NCBI GenBank assembly: GCA_964456625.1
Contig: CAYWBO010000004.1
Location: forward strand, 1-64,000
Length of the DNA stretch: 64,000 nucleotides
From: Sulfidibacterium sp964456625
GTDB lineage: Bacteria; Bacteroidota; Bacteroidia; Bacteroidales; F082
Reading direction: 5' to 3'
The notes beneath the pieces were generated by a model, which saw nothing but the letters and a program-made list of their open reading frames with translations, did not search any database and was not told the DNA's origin. The position numbers and the translations under genes are program-made. The number at the start of each line of letters is the position of its first letter. Positions within the stretch are counted from its first letter, which is position 1. Shown piece after piece: positions 24,200 through 33,061 of the stretch.

Positions 24200-27100
24200 T
24201 TAAAACCCAATTTTTAATCCAACGGTATAAGACTTGGTACCTGGCATATTGAAGTAGTCAAAGCCTTGGGCATTGGATGCTCCCAGCAAGCTGGTTTCAG
24301 GATCAATTCCAGTATAAGGAGTAGACAGCCACAAGTTATAGCCTGTGAAAAAGAGATTGCAATGTTTAATCCAGTTCACATTCTTCATCACACTTTCCTT
24401 AAAATCATAGCTTAAAGTAACAGATCTCAAACGAACCCATCCTGACTTCTCAATATAAGGCGAGGAAGGACCTGTAAATCCACTTCCGTATCCATCCCAG
24501 AACCTCCAGTTTTCATCGAGTTTTACTTTTTGGGTATTCACGGTTCCTGTTGTAACCACATTTCCGCTGGCATCAACGTGTCCCATCACACCATTCCATA
24601 CATAATCCTTATTACGGTTGGCCGTTTCAGCACTTGTACCAAAATAATCCAAGGCACCTAACGTACCGTTCCACATTAATCCACCGTGTTTGATGTCAAT
24701 TAAGAAATTCAATCCAAAACCTTTGTAGGTTAAATTATTGGTGATACCGGCTGTCCACTTGGGAGCCACTGTTCCTAAGTATTTCTGGGCTGTACCTGGA
24801 ATCGGGTATCCGTAAAATTCATCCTTTGGATTGTCATCAATAACCAATCTTCCCTGGCTGTCTCTTACCCAATCCAGACCATAAATACTTCTGTATTCTT
24901 GTCCGGCAACGGCTCTAACCTGCGGTTCGGTAAATCCGCCGAGGAAAACGTTCGGAACACCGTCGGCCAGCTTGGTAACCATACTCTTCGGGTTGGACCA
25001 GTTCACGGTAATGGACCAGTTCAAACTCTTGGATTTAATGATTTCTACAGTAGCCAACAATTCAATACCCGTGGTCTTCATTTCAGCAGCATTCTGATAT
25101 CTGTCCTGATATCCTGTTGAAGGAGCAATAGGGACATTTAATAACAAATCACTGTTGATCCTGTGATAGTAATCCCCGTCGAGAACGAGACGATTATTCC
25201 AGAAGTTCAAATGAGCACCGATAGACCAGGATTTAGCGGTCTCAGGTTTCAAATCGGGGTTGCCCATGATGTAATTAGGCATATAACCATTCACTCCCAT
25301 AAAGGGGAAAGTGATCTGTTGCGGTTGAACCCAACCGTCAGTGATGGCTTGCTGCACAAAATAGGTGGTTGTGTTATAGGCTGAAGGAATATTAGCGGTA
25401 ACGGCATACGATGCACGCAATTTACCGAATGACAGCACTTTTGAATTTTTCAATGCCCCCAGATCGGAGAATACGAATCCCAAACTTACCGAAGGATAGA
25501 AGAAAGCCTTATTCTTTACAGGCAAGGTAGTGGAAGATTCATAACGACCGGTTGCATCCAAATACAGCGTGTTTTTATAAGAAAAGCCCAGGTCATAATA
25601 AGCAGCAGCAGTTCTGTATTCCGATTCAGACTGATAACCCATTACACTACTACTATTGGCAACATTAAACCATCCCGGGATAATCAGGCCATTGGCTTCT
25701 GCAGCCACCCATTTGTAACGATGCTGGAATGCATTTACACCAGCCATGGCATTCATCTGGATATCCTGGGTCAGGTTAAGTTTGTAATTCAAGAACAAAT
25801 CCTGGTTCAAATCCATCGTGAAGGAGTTGGCCGGGCTTGCATATCCTGACGGGTATGATCTTGAATGAATGGCATAATCATTCGTTGAATAATAATCGTT
25901 AAAATCCAAACCACCGCGATAGGTCAGTTTCAAATCTTTGATAATCTCCCAGTCAGCGGTAAAGTTACCAAAGAGACGATTGGTCTCATCAGCATAGTTG
26001 ATTTGATTTACGACCCAGTATGGGTTGTCATATCCGCCACCATTTCTGTATGACCTTTCCTGTCCTGTCCTGTAGGAGCCTGTAAACATATAACCATAAG
26101 AATTGTCAAAGGTAGGAGGTGTTCTCAACAGACCCAGCATAACACCGGAAATGTTACTACCCTGCTGTTTACGGTTAGCGTAGGTGTTTGAATAATTTAA
26201 TACTACAGAGAAATTGAGGTTTTTCGCAGCTTTATGCGAAGCATGGATACTAAACGTTGTTCTGTCCAAAGTATTCAGCGGAATAACGCCTTTCTCATGA
26301 TGGTTTGATATTGACGTATAGAAAGTGGTATTTGCATTACCGCCGGAAATACTAACATTATTGTCAACAGCAACTCCAATTTGGAAGAAATCGTAAGGGT
26401 TATAAGCATTCGCCATTTTATTTGAGGCAAAACTGCTGCCGGCATCTACAAGACGTCCGTTAGGATCCCAATATTTGATGTAATTGGCCATGGATGTCGA
26501 AGCGCCATCAGCCGGCACATAGTTAGGATCTGTCGTATAACGCAATGTTGAAAGAGCAGGACCCCAGGAAGCTCCATTATAATAAGGAGAATCCGGATCC
26601 ATATAGGATGAACCGTAATAGGCTCCCAAATAGAAGCTACCTTGTGAATACTGATTCTGTAAAGCGGGTACCTGAGAAATTTTCTCAAATTTGGTTGAAG
26701 TACTGAAGTTAATACTCAAACCATTTTGTTTCTGACCTTTTTTCGTAGTAATCAAGATTACTCCGTTACCGGCCCGCATTCCATACAGAGCAGTAGCAGC
26801 ACCACCTTTCAATACAGAAATTGAAGCAATGTCGTCAGGGTTGATATCAATGGTTCTACTGGAATAAGCAACCTGGTCAACGGTTCCTGATCCACCACCG
26901 GATTCAATCGGAACACCGTCAACAACATAAAGTGGCTGGTTGTTGCCTAAAATAGAGGAAGAACCCCTGATTTCGACAAAAGGAGCAGAACCAGCAGCTC
27001 CGGATGAATTGGTAACCTGTACACCGGCTACTTTACCGGAAAGTGCATTAACCACGTCGGTTACTGCCGTTTTGCTAATCTCAGCCGAGTTAACATTACT

Positions 27101-27472
27101 TACAGAGTAACCCAAGGCTCTTGCCTGCCGTGATACACCAAGCGCTGTTACAACAACTTCGTTAACAGCATAAGCCTGTGTTTGCATTGTCACATTAATC
27201 ACATTTGAAGTCCCGAGGTTAATGTCCTGTGTTTTCATTCCAACAAATGAAAACCGCAAAGTCTTCGCCTCTGGGCCTACTGTGATGGAGTATTTCCCGT
27301 TTAAATCTGTAACAGTACCATTTGTTGTGCCTACAACAACTACTGATACACCGGGCAAAGCGGAACCATTATCAGAACTGGTAACTGTTCCGCTGATTGT
27401 TCTCGTTTGTCCGAATGCAAGATTCACACCCATAAAAAACAAGAACCCCAAGAAAAGTGTAAACTTTCTCAT
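24200..27472 (-). CDS. SusC-like TonB-dependent transporter, copy 1
   Basis: 1,090 residues. Signal peptide MRKFTLFLGFLFFMGVNLAFG. An N-terminal carboxypeptidase-regulatory-like domain (RTISGTVTSSDNGSALPGVS..., about 22-105) is followed by the plug with VNALSGKVAGVQVTNSSG, the SusC signature NNQPLYVVDGVPIE and LKGGAATALYGMRAGNGVI, then a 22-strand barrel ending in aromatic Phe. It imports oligosaccharides or other oligomers across the outer membrane with SusD and TonB-ExbBD. The ATG sits at the edge of the repeated segment, so each copy has a different promoter. It is identical to the protein at 29395-32667. Confidence 0.95.
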   Translation of the reverse strand: MRKFTLFLGFLFFMGVNLAFGQTRTISGTVTSSDNGSALPGVSVVVVGTTNGTVTDLNGKYSITVGPEAKTLRFSFVGMKTQDINLGTSNVINVTMQTQAYAVNEVVVTALGVSRQARALGYSVSNVNSAEISKTAVTDVVNALSGKVAGVQVTNSSGAAGSAPFVEIRGSSSILGNNQPLYVVDGVPIESGGGSGTVDQVAYSSRTIDINPDDIASISVLKGGAATALYGMRAGNGVILITTKKGQKQNGLSINFSTSTKFEKISQVPALQNQYSQGSFYLGAYYGSSYMDPDSPYYNGASWGPALSTLRYTTDPNYVPADGASTSMANYIKYWDPNGRLVDAGSSFASNKMANAYNPYDFFQIGVAVDNNVSISGGNANTTFYTSISNHHEKGVIPLNTLDRTTFSIHASHKAAKNLNFSVVLNYSNTYANRKQQGSNISGVMLGLLRTPPTFDNSYGYMFTGSYRTGQERSYRNGGGYDNPYWVVNQINYADETNRLFGNFTADWEIIKDLKLTYRGGLDFNDYYSTNDYAIHSRSYPSGYASPANSFTMDLNQDLFLNYKLNLTQDIQMNAMAGVNAFQHRYKWVAAEANGLIIPGWFNVANSSSVMGYQSESEYRTAAAYYDLGFSYKNTLYLDATGRYESSTTLPVKNKAFFYPSVSLGFVFSDLGALKNSKVLSFGKLRASYAVTANIPSAYNTTTYFVQQAITDGWVQPQQITFPFMGVNGYMPNYIMGNPDLKPETAKSWSIGAHLNFWNNRLVLDGDYYHRINSDLLLNVPIAPSTGYQDRYQNAAEMKTTGIELLATVEIIKSKSLNWSITVNWSNPKSMVTKLADGVPNVFLGGFTEPQVRAVAGQEYRSIYGLDWVRDSQGRLVIDDNPKDEFYGYPIPGTAQKYLGTVAPKWTAGITNNLTYKGFGLNFLIDIKHGGLMWNGTLGALDYFGTSAETANRNKDYVWNGVMGHVDASGNVVTTGTVNTQKVKLDENWRFWDGYGSGFTGPSSPYIEKSGWVRLRSVTLSYDFKESVMKNVNWIKHCNLFFTGYNLWLSTPYTGIDPETSLLGASNAQGFDYFNMPGTKSYTVGLKIGF

Positions 27473-27634
27473 AAAAATAGTTTTTTGTTAAAAAATTTAA
27501 GGTGTAAAAGTATTAATTTCTGTTTACAAACCGCATAGACGTTAATTTTATATAAAAAACCCTAAATTTTGTTTACTACTTATTGATTATTCACAACTTA
27601 TAGGCGACTTAAACGTATTTAGACCAATAAAAAA

Positions 27635-27880
27635 TTAATATTTCTTAACACTTATTAACACTAAGCTCTTTTCCGTTAAATTAATAACAGTTAATATTCG
27701 ACCTTGGGTTTTCTTAATATGAGACTCGCTTGCTGCCTCTAAAAAGGGAATAATCGGTAAATTTTCCCCGTTTACCAGAGAGATATGAAAATTCATCTGC
27801 CATATCCTGTCAGGACTGGGGTAAGTGGTTTCCGTTATATAGTGAATCTGATAGGGCGCAACTACCTGGTTTTCGTACTT
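27635..27880 (-). pseudogene. Broken ORF in the inter-unit spacer
   Basis: 81 open codons and a TAA at 27635-27637, with no convincing start. The first eight codons (KYENQVVA) lie in the repeat and match those of the susD remnant at 22685. After the junction the frame continues into unrelated sequence (PYQIHYITETTYPSPDRIWQ, then MNFHISLVNGENLPIIPFLE). I do not recognise the family. It is most likely the truncated end of another gene cut by the rearrangement. Confidence 0.45.
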
Positions 27881-27883
27881 TAT

Positions 27884-27919
27884 AAAAAAGCAGCCGGCAG
27901 GGAAAATTCCCTGCCGGCT
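27884..27919 (-). terminator. Terminator of susC-susD unit, copy 2
   Basis: Same 13-bp stem (27892-27904, 27907-27919) and T6 tail as in copy 1. Confidence 0.9.
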
Positions 27920-27966
27920 ACTATAAAAACTTATTTTACTCGATTGCCGAGCTAATATTACATTAT

Positions 27967-29373
27967 TTACTTAGCCCAGAACACTTTATTATAAATTGTT
28001 GCTGATGACGGAGTATTCTTGTTATAATTCAACTCGTCCTGTGAATATGGGTACCTGTTAGGAATTCCAAGCTGATTATAAGGAGTCAAAGCAGGATAAC
28101 CCGTTCTGCGGAAATCATTGTAAGCTTCAGTTTGCATGTAAAGCGCTACATATTTCTGATCTAAAATTTCCTGCAAAGAAGGAGAGTCAGCAGTACCGGT
28201 GTAGGTTGCCACTTTCGCAGCAAGCCAAGCATCGGCATCAGCATCATAAGTGGCATCCAACCCCTTGAACATATCTATGCTGGCCGTCATACCTTTAACC
28301 ATATAATCTTTGGCTTTGGTATAATCACCTGCGGCATGATAGGCTTCAGCTGCAATGAACATTTCTTCTGCATAAGTCATAAAGACCGTCGGAGAATCCG
28401 GCTGACCATAGTAAAGACCAGCATATTCACTTGTTCCGGATGGTGCTTTATAAATCATGCTTCTCGGGTCGCCCATGTATGTGCCACCACCTACATCCAG
28501 ACTATCATCTGCCAATTTGGTAAAGAAACCTGAATTGTTTGAAATATAGCCTGCTCGTTGCTGTTCGTACAAAGCAATCGGATTAGTGGCTGTAGGAGAA
28601 GTCCCAAAATACAAAGCCATATTATCACTGTTTGAACTCATCAGCGGAGCACTTTCAATAATACTGATAACATTGCTGGCCCAATTGGAATTTACATTCG
28701 AGAGGTGCAGTGTATATCTGGCTTTCAGTGCCCAGGCTATTTTCAGCCATGCACTGGCATCACCGCCAAAAAAGTAATCGCTGTTAGAAAGGCTGGCGTC
28801 TGTTCCGGACGGAGTTTGCTGCAAATCGCTTATAGCACTGGTAAGCATACTCTGAAGGGTATCATAAATATCCTGTGACTTATCATACTTCGGTTGCAGG
28901 TTTGCTGCACCCTGAAATGCCTCTGAATAAGGGACATCGCCCCAAAGATCAGTGGTATTCCCTAAATAAATAACCATCAGGACTTTTGAAATACCTTCAT
29001 AAATCGGTGCATTATCGACAGAAGCCTTTTGCATCATAATTTTGGTACCCATCATACCAGCCTGGGAATACATCGATGCCCATAAGTTGGTCATGTCACC
29101 AGGTCTGATGTTATAGCCACCCATGGTAGCGGCCTGGTTGGATGTTCCAAACGAATACTGCATCCACATGGAAGTGATTCCTACGGCATCATTGCCGCCC
29201 AGAGCAAATCCCATATTAACTTCAATAGCAGGTAAAAGGGTAGCAACAGGTGCATCAGTAATAGCGTCGGGATTTTGATTCATCGACGGGTCTATCCACT
29301 TTTTCTGACATGATGTAAGAGAAAACATCAGGAACAGGAAAGTGGAGATTGCTATTATATTTAATTTTTTCAT
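27967..29373 (-). CDS. SusD-like nutrient-binding lipoprotein, copy 2
   Basis: 468 residues, identical to the copy at 22772-24178 over its whole length, including the lipobox Cys22 and the SusD_2-type core. It follows its susC by 21 bp and ends before the same terminator. Because the proteins are identical, any difference between copies must come from expression rather than specificity. Complete identity argues for a very recent duplication or for an assembly duplicate. Confidence 0.93.
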   Translation of the reverse strand: MKKLNIIAISTFLFLMFSLTSCQKKWIDPSMNQNPDAITDAPVATLLPAIEVNMGFALGGNDAVGITSMWMQYSFGTSNQAATMGGYNIRPGDMTNLWASMYSQAGMMGTKIMMQKASVDNAPIYEGISKVLMVIYLGNTTDLWGDVPYSEAFQGAANLQPKYDKSQDIYDTLQSMLTSAISDLQQTPSGTDASLSNSDYFFGGDASAWLKIAWALKARYTLHLSNVNSNWASNVISIIESAPLMSSNSDNMALYFGTSPTATNPIALYEQQRAGYISNNSGFFTKLADDSLDVGGGTYMGDPRSMIYKAPSGTSEYAGLYYGQPDSPTVFMTYAEEMFIAAEAYHAAGDYTKAKDYMVKGMTASIDMFKGLDATYDADADAWLAAKVATYTGTADSPSLQEILDQKYVALYMQTEAYNDFRRTGYPALTPYNQLGIPNRYPYSQDELNYNKNTPSSATIYNKVFWAK

Positions 29374-29394
29374 GATTTTAACCTTTTAATTTAT

Positions 29395-32300
29395 TTAAAA
29401 CCCAATTTTTAATCCAACGGTATAAGACTTGGTACCTGGCATATTGAAGTAGTCAAAGCCTTGGGCATTGGATGCTCCCAGCAAGCTGGTTTCAGGATCA
29501 ATTCCAGTATAAGGAGTAGACAGCCACAAGTTATAGCCTGTGAAAAAGAGATTGCAATGTTTAATCCAGTTCACATTCTTCATCACACTTTCCTTAAAAT
29601 CATAGCTTAAAGTAACAGATCTCAAACGAACCCATCCTGACTTCTCAATATAAGGCGAGGAAGGACCTGTAAATCCACTTCCGTATCCATCCCAGAACCT
29701 CCAGTTTTCATCGAGTTTTACTTTTTGGGTATTCACGGTTCCTGTTGTAACCACATTTCCGCTGGCATCAACGTGTCCCATCACACCATTCCATACATAA
29801 TCCTTATTACGGTTGGCCGTTTCAGCACTTGTACCAAAATAATCCAAGGCACCTAACGTACCGTTCCACATTAATCCACCGTGTTTGATGTCAATTAAGA
29901 AATTCAATCCAAAACCTTTGTAGGTTAAATTATTGGTGATACCGGCTGTCCACTTGGGAGCCACTGTTCCTAAGTATTTCTGGGCTGTACCTGGAATCGG
30001 GTATCCGTAAAATTCATCCTTTGGATTGTCATCAATAACCAATCTTCCCTGGCTGTCTCTTACCCAATCCAGACCATAAATACTTCTGTATTCTTGTCCG
30101 GCAACGGCTCTAACCTGCGGTTCGGTAAATCCGCCGAGGAAAACGTTCGGAACACCGTCGGCCAGCTTGGTAACCATACTCTTCGGGTTGGACCAGTTCA
30201 CGGTAATGGACCAGTTCAAACTCTTGGATTTAATGATTTCTACAGTAGCCAACAATTCAATACCCGTGGTCTTCATTTCAGCAGCATTCTGATATCTGTC
30301 CTGATATCCTGTTGAAGGAGCAATAGGGACATTTAATAACAAATCACTGTTGATCCTGTGATAGTAATCCCCGTCGAGAACGAGACGATTATTCCAGAAG
30401 TTCAAATGAGCACCGATAGACCAGGATTTAGCGGTCTCAGGTTTCAAATCGGGGTTGCCCATGATGTAATTAGGCATATAACCATTCACTCCCATAAAGG
30501 GGAAAGTGATCTGTTGCGGTTGAACCCAACCGTCAGTGATGGCTTGCTGCACAAAATAGGTGGTTGTGTTATAGGCTGAAGGAATATTAGCGGTAACGGC
30601 ATACGATGCACGCAATTTACCGAATGACAGCACTTTTGAATTTTTCAATGCCCCCAGATCGGAGAATACGAATCCCAAACTTACCGAAGGATAGAAGAAA
30701 GCCTTATTCTTTACAGGCAAGGTAGTGGAAGATTCATAACGACCGGTTGCATCCAAATACAGCGTGTTTTTATAAGAAAAGCCCAGGTCATAATAAGCAG
30801 CAGCAGTTCTGTATTCCGATTCAGACTGATAACCCATTACACTACTACTATTGGCAACATTAAACCATCCCGGGATAATCAGGCCATTGGCTTCTGCAGC
30901 CACCCATTTGTAACGATGCTGGAATGCATTTACACCAGCCATGGCATTCATCTGGATATCCTGGGTCAGGTTAAGTTTGTAATTCAAGAACAAATCCTGG
31001 TTCAAATCCATCGTGAAGGAGTTGGCCGGGCTTGCATATCCTGACGGGTATGATCTTGAATGAATGGCATAATCATTCGTTGAATAATAATCGTTAAAAT
31101 CCAAACCACCGCGATAGGTCAGTTTCAAATCTTTGATAATCTCCCAGTCAGCGGTAAAGTTACCAAAGAGACGATTGGTCTCATCAGCATAGTTGATTTG
31201 ATTTACGACCCAGTATGGGTTGTCATATCCGCCACCATTTCTGTATGACCTTTCCTGTCCTGTCCTGTAGGAGCCTGTAAACATATAACCATAAGAATTG
31301 TCAAAGGTAGGAGGTGTTCTCAACAGACCCAGCATAACACCGGAAATGTTACTACCCTGCTGTTTACGGTTAGCGTAGGTGTTTGAATAATTTAATACTA
31401 CAGAGAAATTGAGGTTTTTCGCAGCTTTATGCGAAGCATGGATACTAAACGTTGTTCTGTCCAAAGTATTCAGCGGAATAACGCCTTTCTCATGATGGTT
31501 TGATATTGACGTATAGAAAGTGGTATTTGCATTACCGCCGGAAATACTAACATTATTGTCAACAGCAACTCCAATTTGGAAGAAATCGTAAGGGTTATAA
31601 GCATTCGCCATTTTATTTGAGGCAAAACTGCTGCCGGCATCTACAAGACGTCCGTTAGGATCCCAATATTTGATGTAATTGGCCATGGATGTCGAAGCGC
31701 CATCAGCCGGCACATAGTTAGGATCTGTCGTATAACGCAATGTTGAAAGAGCAGGACCCCAGGAAGCTCCATTATAATAAGGAGAATCCGGATCCATATA
31801 GGATGAACCGTAATAGGCTCCCAAATAGAAGCTACCTTGTGAATACTGATTCTGTAAAGCGGGTACCTGAGAAATTTTCTCAAATTTGGTTGAAGTACTG
31901 AAGTTAATACTCAAACCATTTTGTTTCTGACCTTTTTTCGTAGTAATCAAGATTACTCCGTTACCGGCCCGCATTCCATACAGAGCAGTAGCAGCACCAC
32001 CTTTCAATACAGAAATTGAAGCAATGTCGTCAGGGTTGATATCAATGGTTCTACTGGAATAAGCAACCTGGTCAACGGTTCCTGATCCACCACCGGATTC
32101 AATCGGAACACCGTCAACAACATAAAGTGGCTGGTTGTTGCCTAAAATAGAGGAAGAACCCCTGATTTCGACAAAAGGAGCAGAACCAGCAGCTCCGGAT
32201 GAATTGGTAACCTGTACACCGGCTACTTTACCGGAAAGTGCATTAACCACGTCGGTTACTGCCGTTTTGCTAATCTCAGCCGAGTTAACATTACTTACAG

Positions 32301-32667
32301 AGTAACCCAAGGCTCTTGCCTGCCGTGATACACCAAGCGCTGTTACAACAACTTCGTTAACAGCATAAGCCTGTGTTTGCATTGTCACATTAATCACATT
32401 TGAAGTCCCGAGGTTAATGTCCTGTGTTTTCATTCCAACAAATGAAAACCGCAAAGTCTTCGCCTCTGGGCCTACTGTGATGGAGTATTTCCCGTTTAAA
32501 TCTGTAACAGTACCATTTGTTGTGCCTACAACAACTACTGATACACCGGGCAAAGCGGAACCATTATCAGAACTGGTAACTGTTCCGCTGATTGTTCTCG
32601 TTTGTCCGAATGCAAGATTCACACCCATAAAAAACAAGAACCCCAAGAAAAGTGTAAACTTTCTCAT
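29395..32667 (-). CDS. SusC-like TonB-dependent transporter, copy 2
   Basis: 1,090 residues, identical to copy 1 (24200-27472): signal peptide, regulatory-like N-domain, plug with VVDGVPIE and LKGGAATALYG, and barrel. Its upstream region is different. After 19 shared bases before the ATG the sequence becomes unique, with a degenerate -7 box (TATATTTA) and an ACACTAA motif at 32790-32796. Copy 2 is therefore the one next to the aryl-sulfotransferase-like gene, while copy 1 draws its promoter from the spacer. Confidence 0.95.
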   Translation of the reverse strand: MRKFTLFLGFLFFMGVNLAFGQTRTISGTVTSSDNGSALPGVSVVVVGTTNGTVTDLNGKYSITVGPEAKTLRFSFVGMKTQDINLGTSNVINVTMQTQAYAVNEVVVTALGVSRQARALGYSVSNVNSAEISKTAVTDVVNALSGKVAGVQVTNSSGAAGSAPFVEIRGSSSILGNNQPLYVVDGVPIESGGGSGTVDQVAYSSRTIDINPDDIASISVLKGGAATALYGMRAGNGVILITTKKGQKQNGLSINFSTSTKFEKISQVPALQNQYSQGSFYLGAYYGSSYMDPDSPYYNGASWGPALSTLRYTTDPNYVPADGASTSMANYIKYWDPNGRLVDAGSSFASNKMANAYNPYDFFQIGVAVDNNVSISGGNANTTFYTSISNHHEKGVIPLNTLDRTTFSIHASHKAAKNLNFSVVLNYSNTYANRKQQGSNISGVMLGLLRTPPTFDNSYGYMFTGSYRTGQERSYRNGGGYDNPYWVVNQINYADETNRLFGNFTADWEIIKDLKLTYRGGLDFNDYYSTNDYAIHSRSYPSGYASPANSFTMDLNQDLFLNYKLNLTQDIQMNAMAGVNAFQHRYKWVAAEANGLIIPGWFNVANSSSVMGYQSESEYRTAAAYYDLGFSYKNTLYLDATGRYESSTTLPVKNKAFFYPSVSLGFVFSDLGALKNSKVLSFGKLRASYAVTANIPSAYNTTTYFVQQAITDGWVQPQQITFPFMGVNGYMPNYIMGNPDLKPETAKSWSIGAHLNFWNNRLVLDGDYYHRINSDLLLNVPIAPSTGYQDRYQNAAEMKTTGIELLATVEIIKSKSLNWSITVNWSNPKSMVTKLADGVPNVFLGGFTEPQVRAVAGQEYRSIYGLDWVRDSQGRLVIDDNPKDEFYGYPIPGTAQKYLGTVAPKWTAGITNNLTYKGFGLNFLIDIKHGGLMWNGTLGALDYFGTSAETANRNKDYVWNGVMGHVDASGNVVTTGTVNTQKVKLDENWRFWDGYGSGFTGPSSPYIEKSGWVRLRSVTLSYDFKESVMKNVNWIKHCNLFFTGYNLWLSTPYTGIDPETSLLGASNAQGFDYFNMPGTKSYTVGLKIGF

Positions 32668-33061
32668 AAAAATAGTTTTTTGTTAATAATTGCGATGTGT
32701 AAATATACAAATTATGTTAAGCTAATATAATTTTTGTTAAAAAAAGTTTGAACAATGACGGGCCCCTCATGAATCATGATGATAAGAGCACACTAAAAAT
32801 AAGAAATAAACAAGGCTATAAATAGGTAATTGATCGTTCGGGAAACGGGTTTCATTTTAGGTAGTATTTTTCAGATAAGAATAAACATACCGGCAATTCG
32901 GATCGCTCTGTTATTCCTTTTTCAGATGCTCAAACGGGAGCCGACGGTCATAGCAAATCATTTTCTGGCAAATAGAAAGAAATTCGTTTTCTTCATAATA
33001 AAGCCGTATTAAGCTAAGGTCTAATAAATTAATCATTAACCTCTTTCCATCTGAGTTGTTG
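32668..33061. other. Intergenic region upstream of copy-2 susC
   Basis: 394 bp, AT-rich. The first 19 bp belong to the repeat. The remainder should contain the promoter of copy 2. Short ORFs here on either strand have no recognisable features. I see no terminator for the aryl-sulfotransferase-like gene, which ends at 33062. Confidence 0.5.

Larger units (their letters stand above)
22663..27491. repeat. 4,829-bp direct repeat, copy 1 (susC-susD unit)
   Basis: From GCAACTACCTGG at 22663 to TTTTTTGTTAA ending at 27491 the sequence reappears at a constant offset of 5,195 bp (27858-32686). Both encoded proteins are identical, the antisense reading frames agree as well, and I saw no nucleotide difference in the stretches compared. 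Outside these limits the flanks diverge at once. Confidence 0.95.
27473..27966. other. Unique spacer plus repeat edge between the two susC-susD units
   Basis: 27492-27857 (366 bp) is the only sequence between the units not in the repeat. Its right-hand half (about 27635-27857) reads as a broken ORF on the minus strand; its left-hand half is AT-rich and should hold the promoter of copy-1 susC. A degenerate -7 box (TACTTTTA, 7 of 8 matches) lies about 35 bp before the ATG. Two direct TTAACACT repeats ten bases apart occur near 27645-27662, overlapping an ACACTAAG (27658-27665). Confidence 0.6.
27858..32686. repeat. 4,829-bp direct repeat, copy 2 (susC-susD unit)
   Basis: Second copy, same orientation, offset exactly 5,195 bp from copy 1. 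Left of 27858 and right of 32686 the sequence differs from the flanks of copy 1. Confidence 0.95.
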
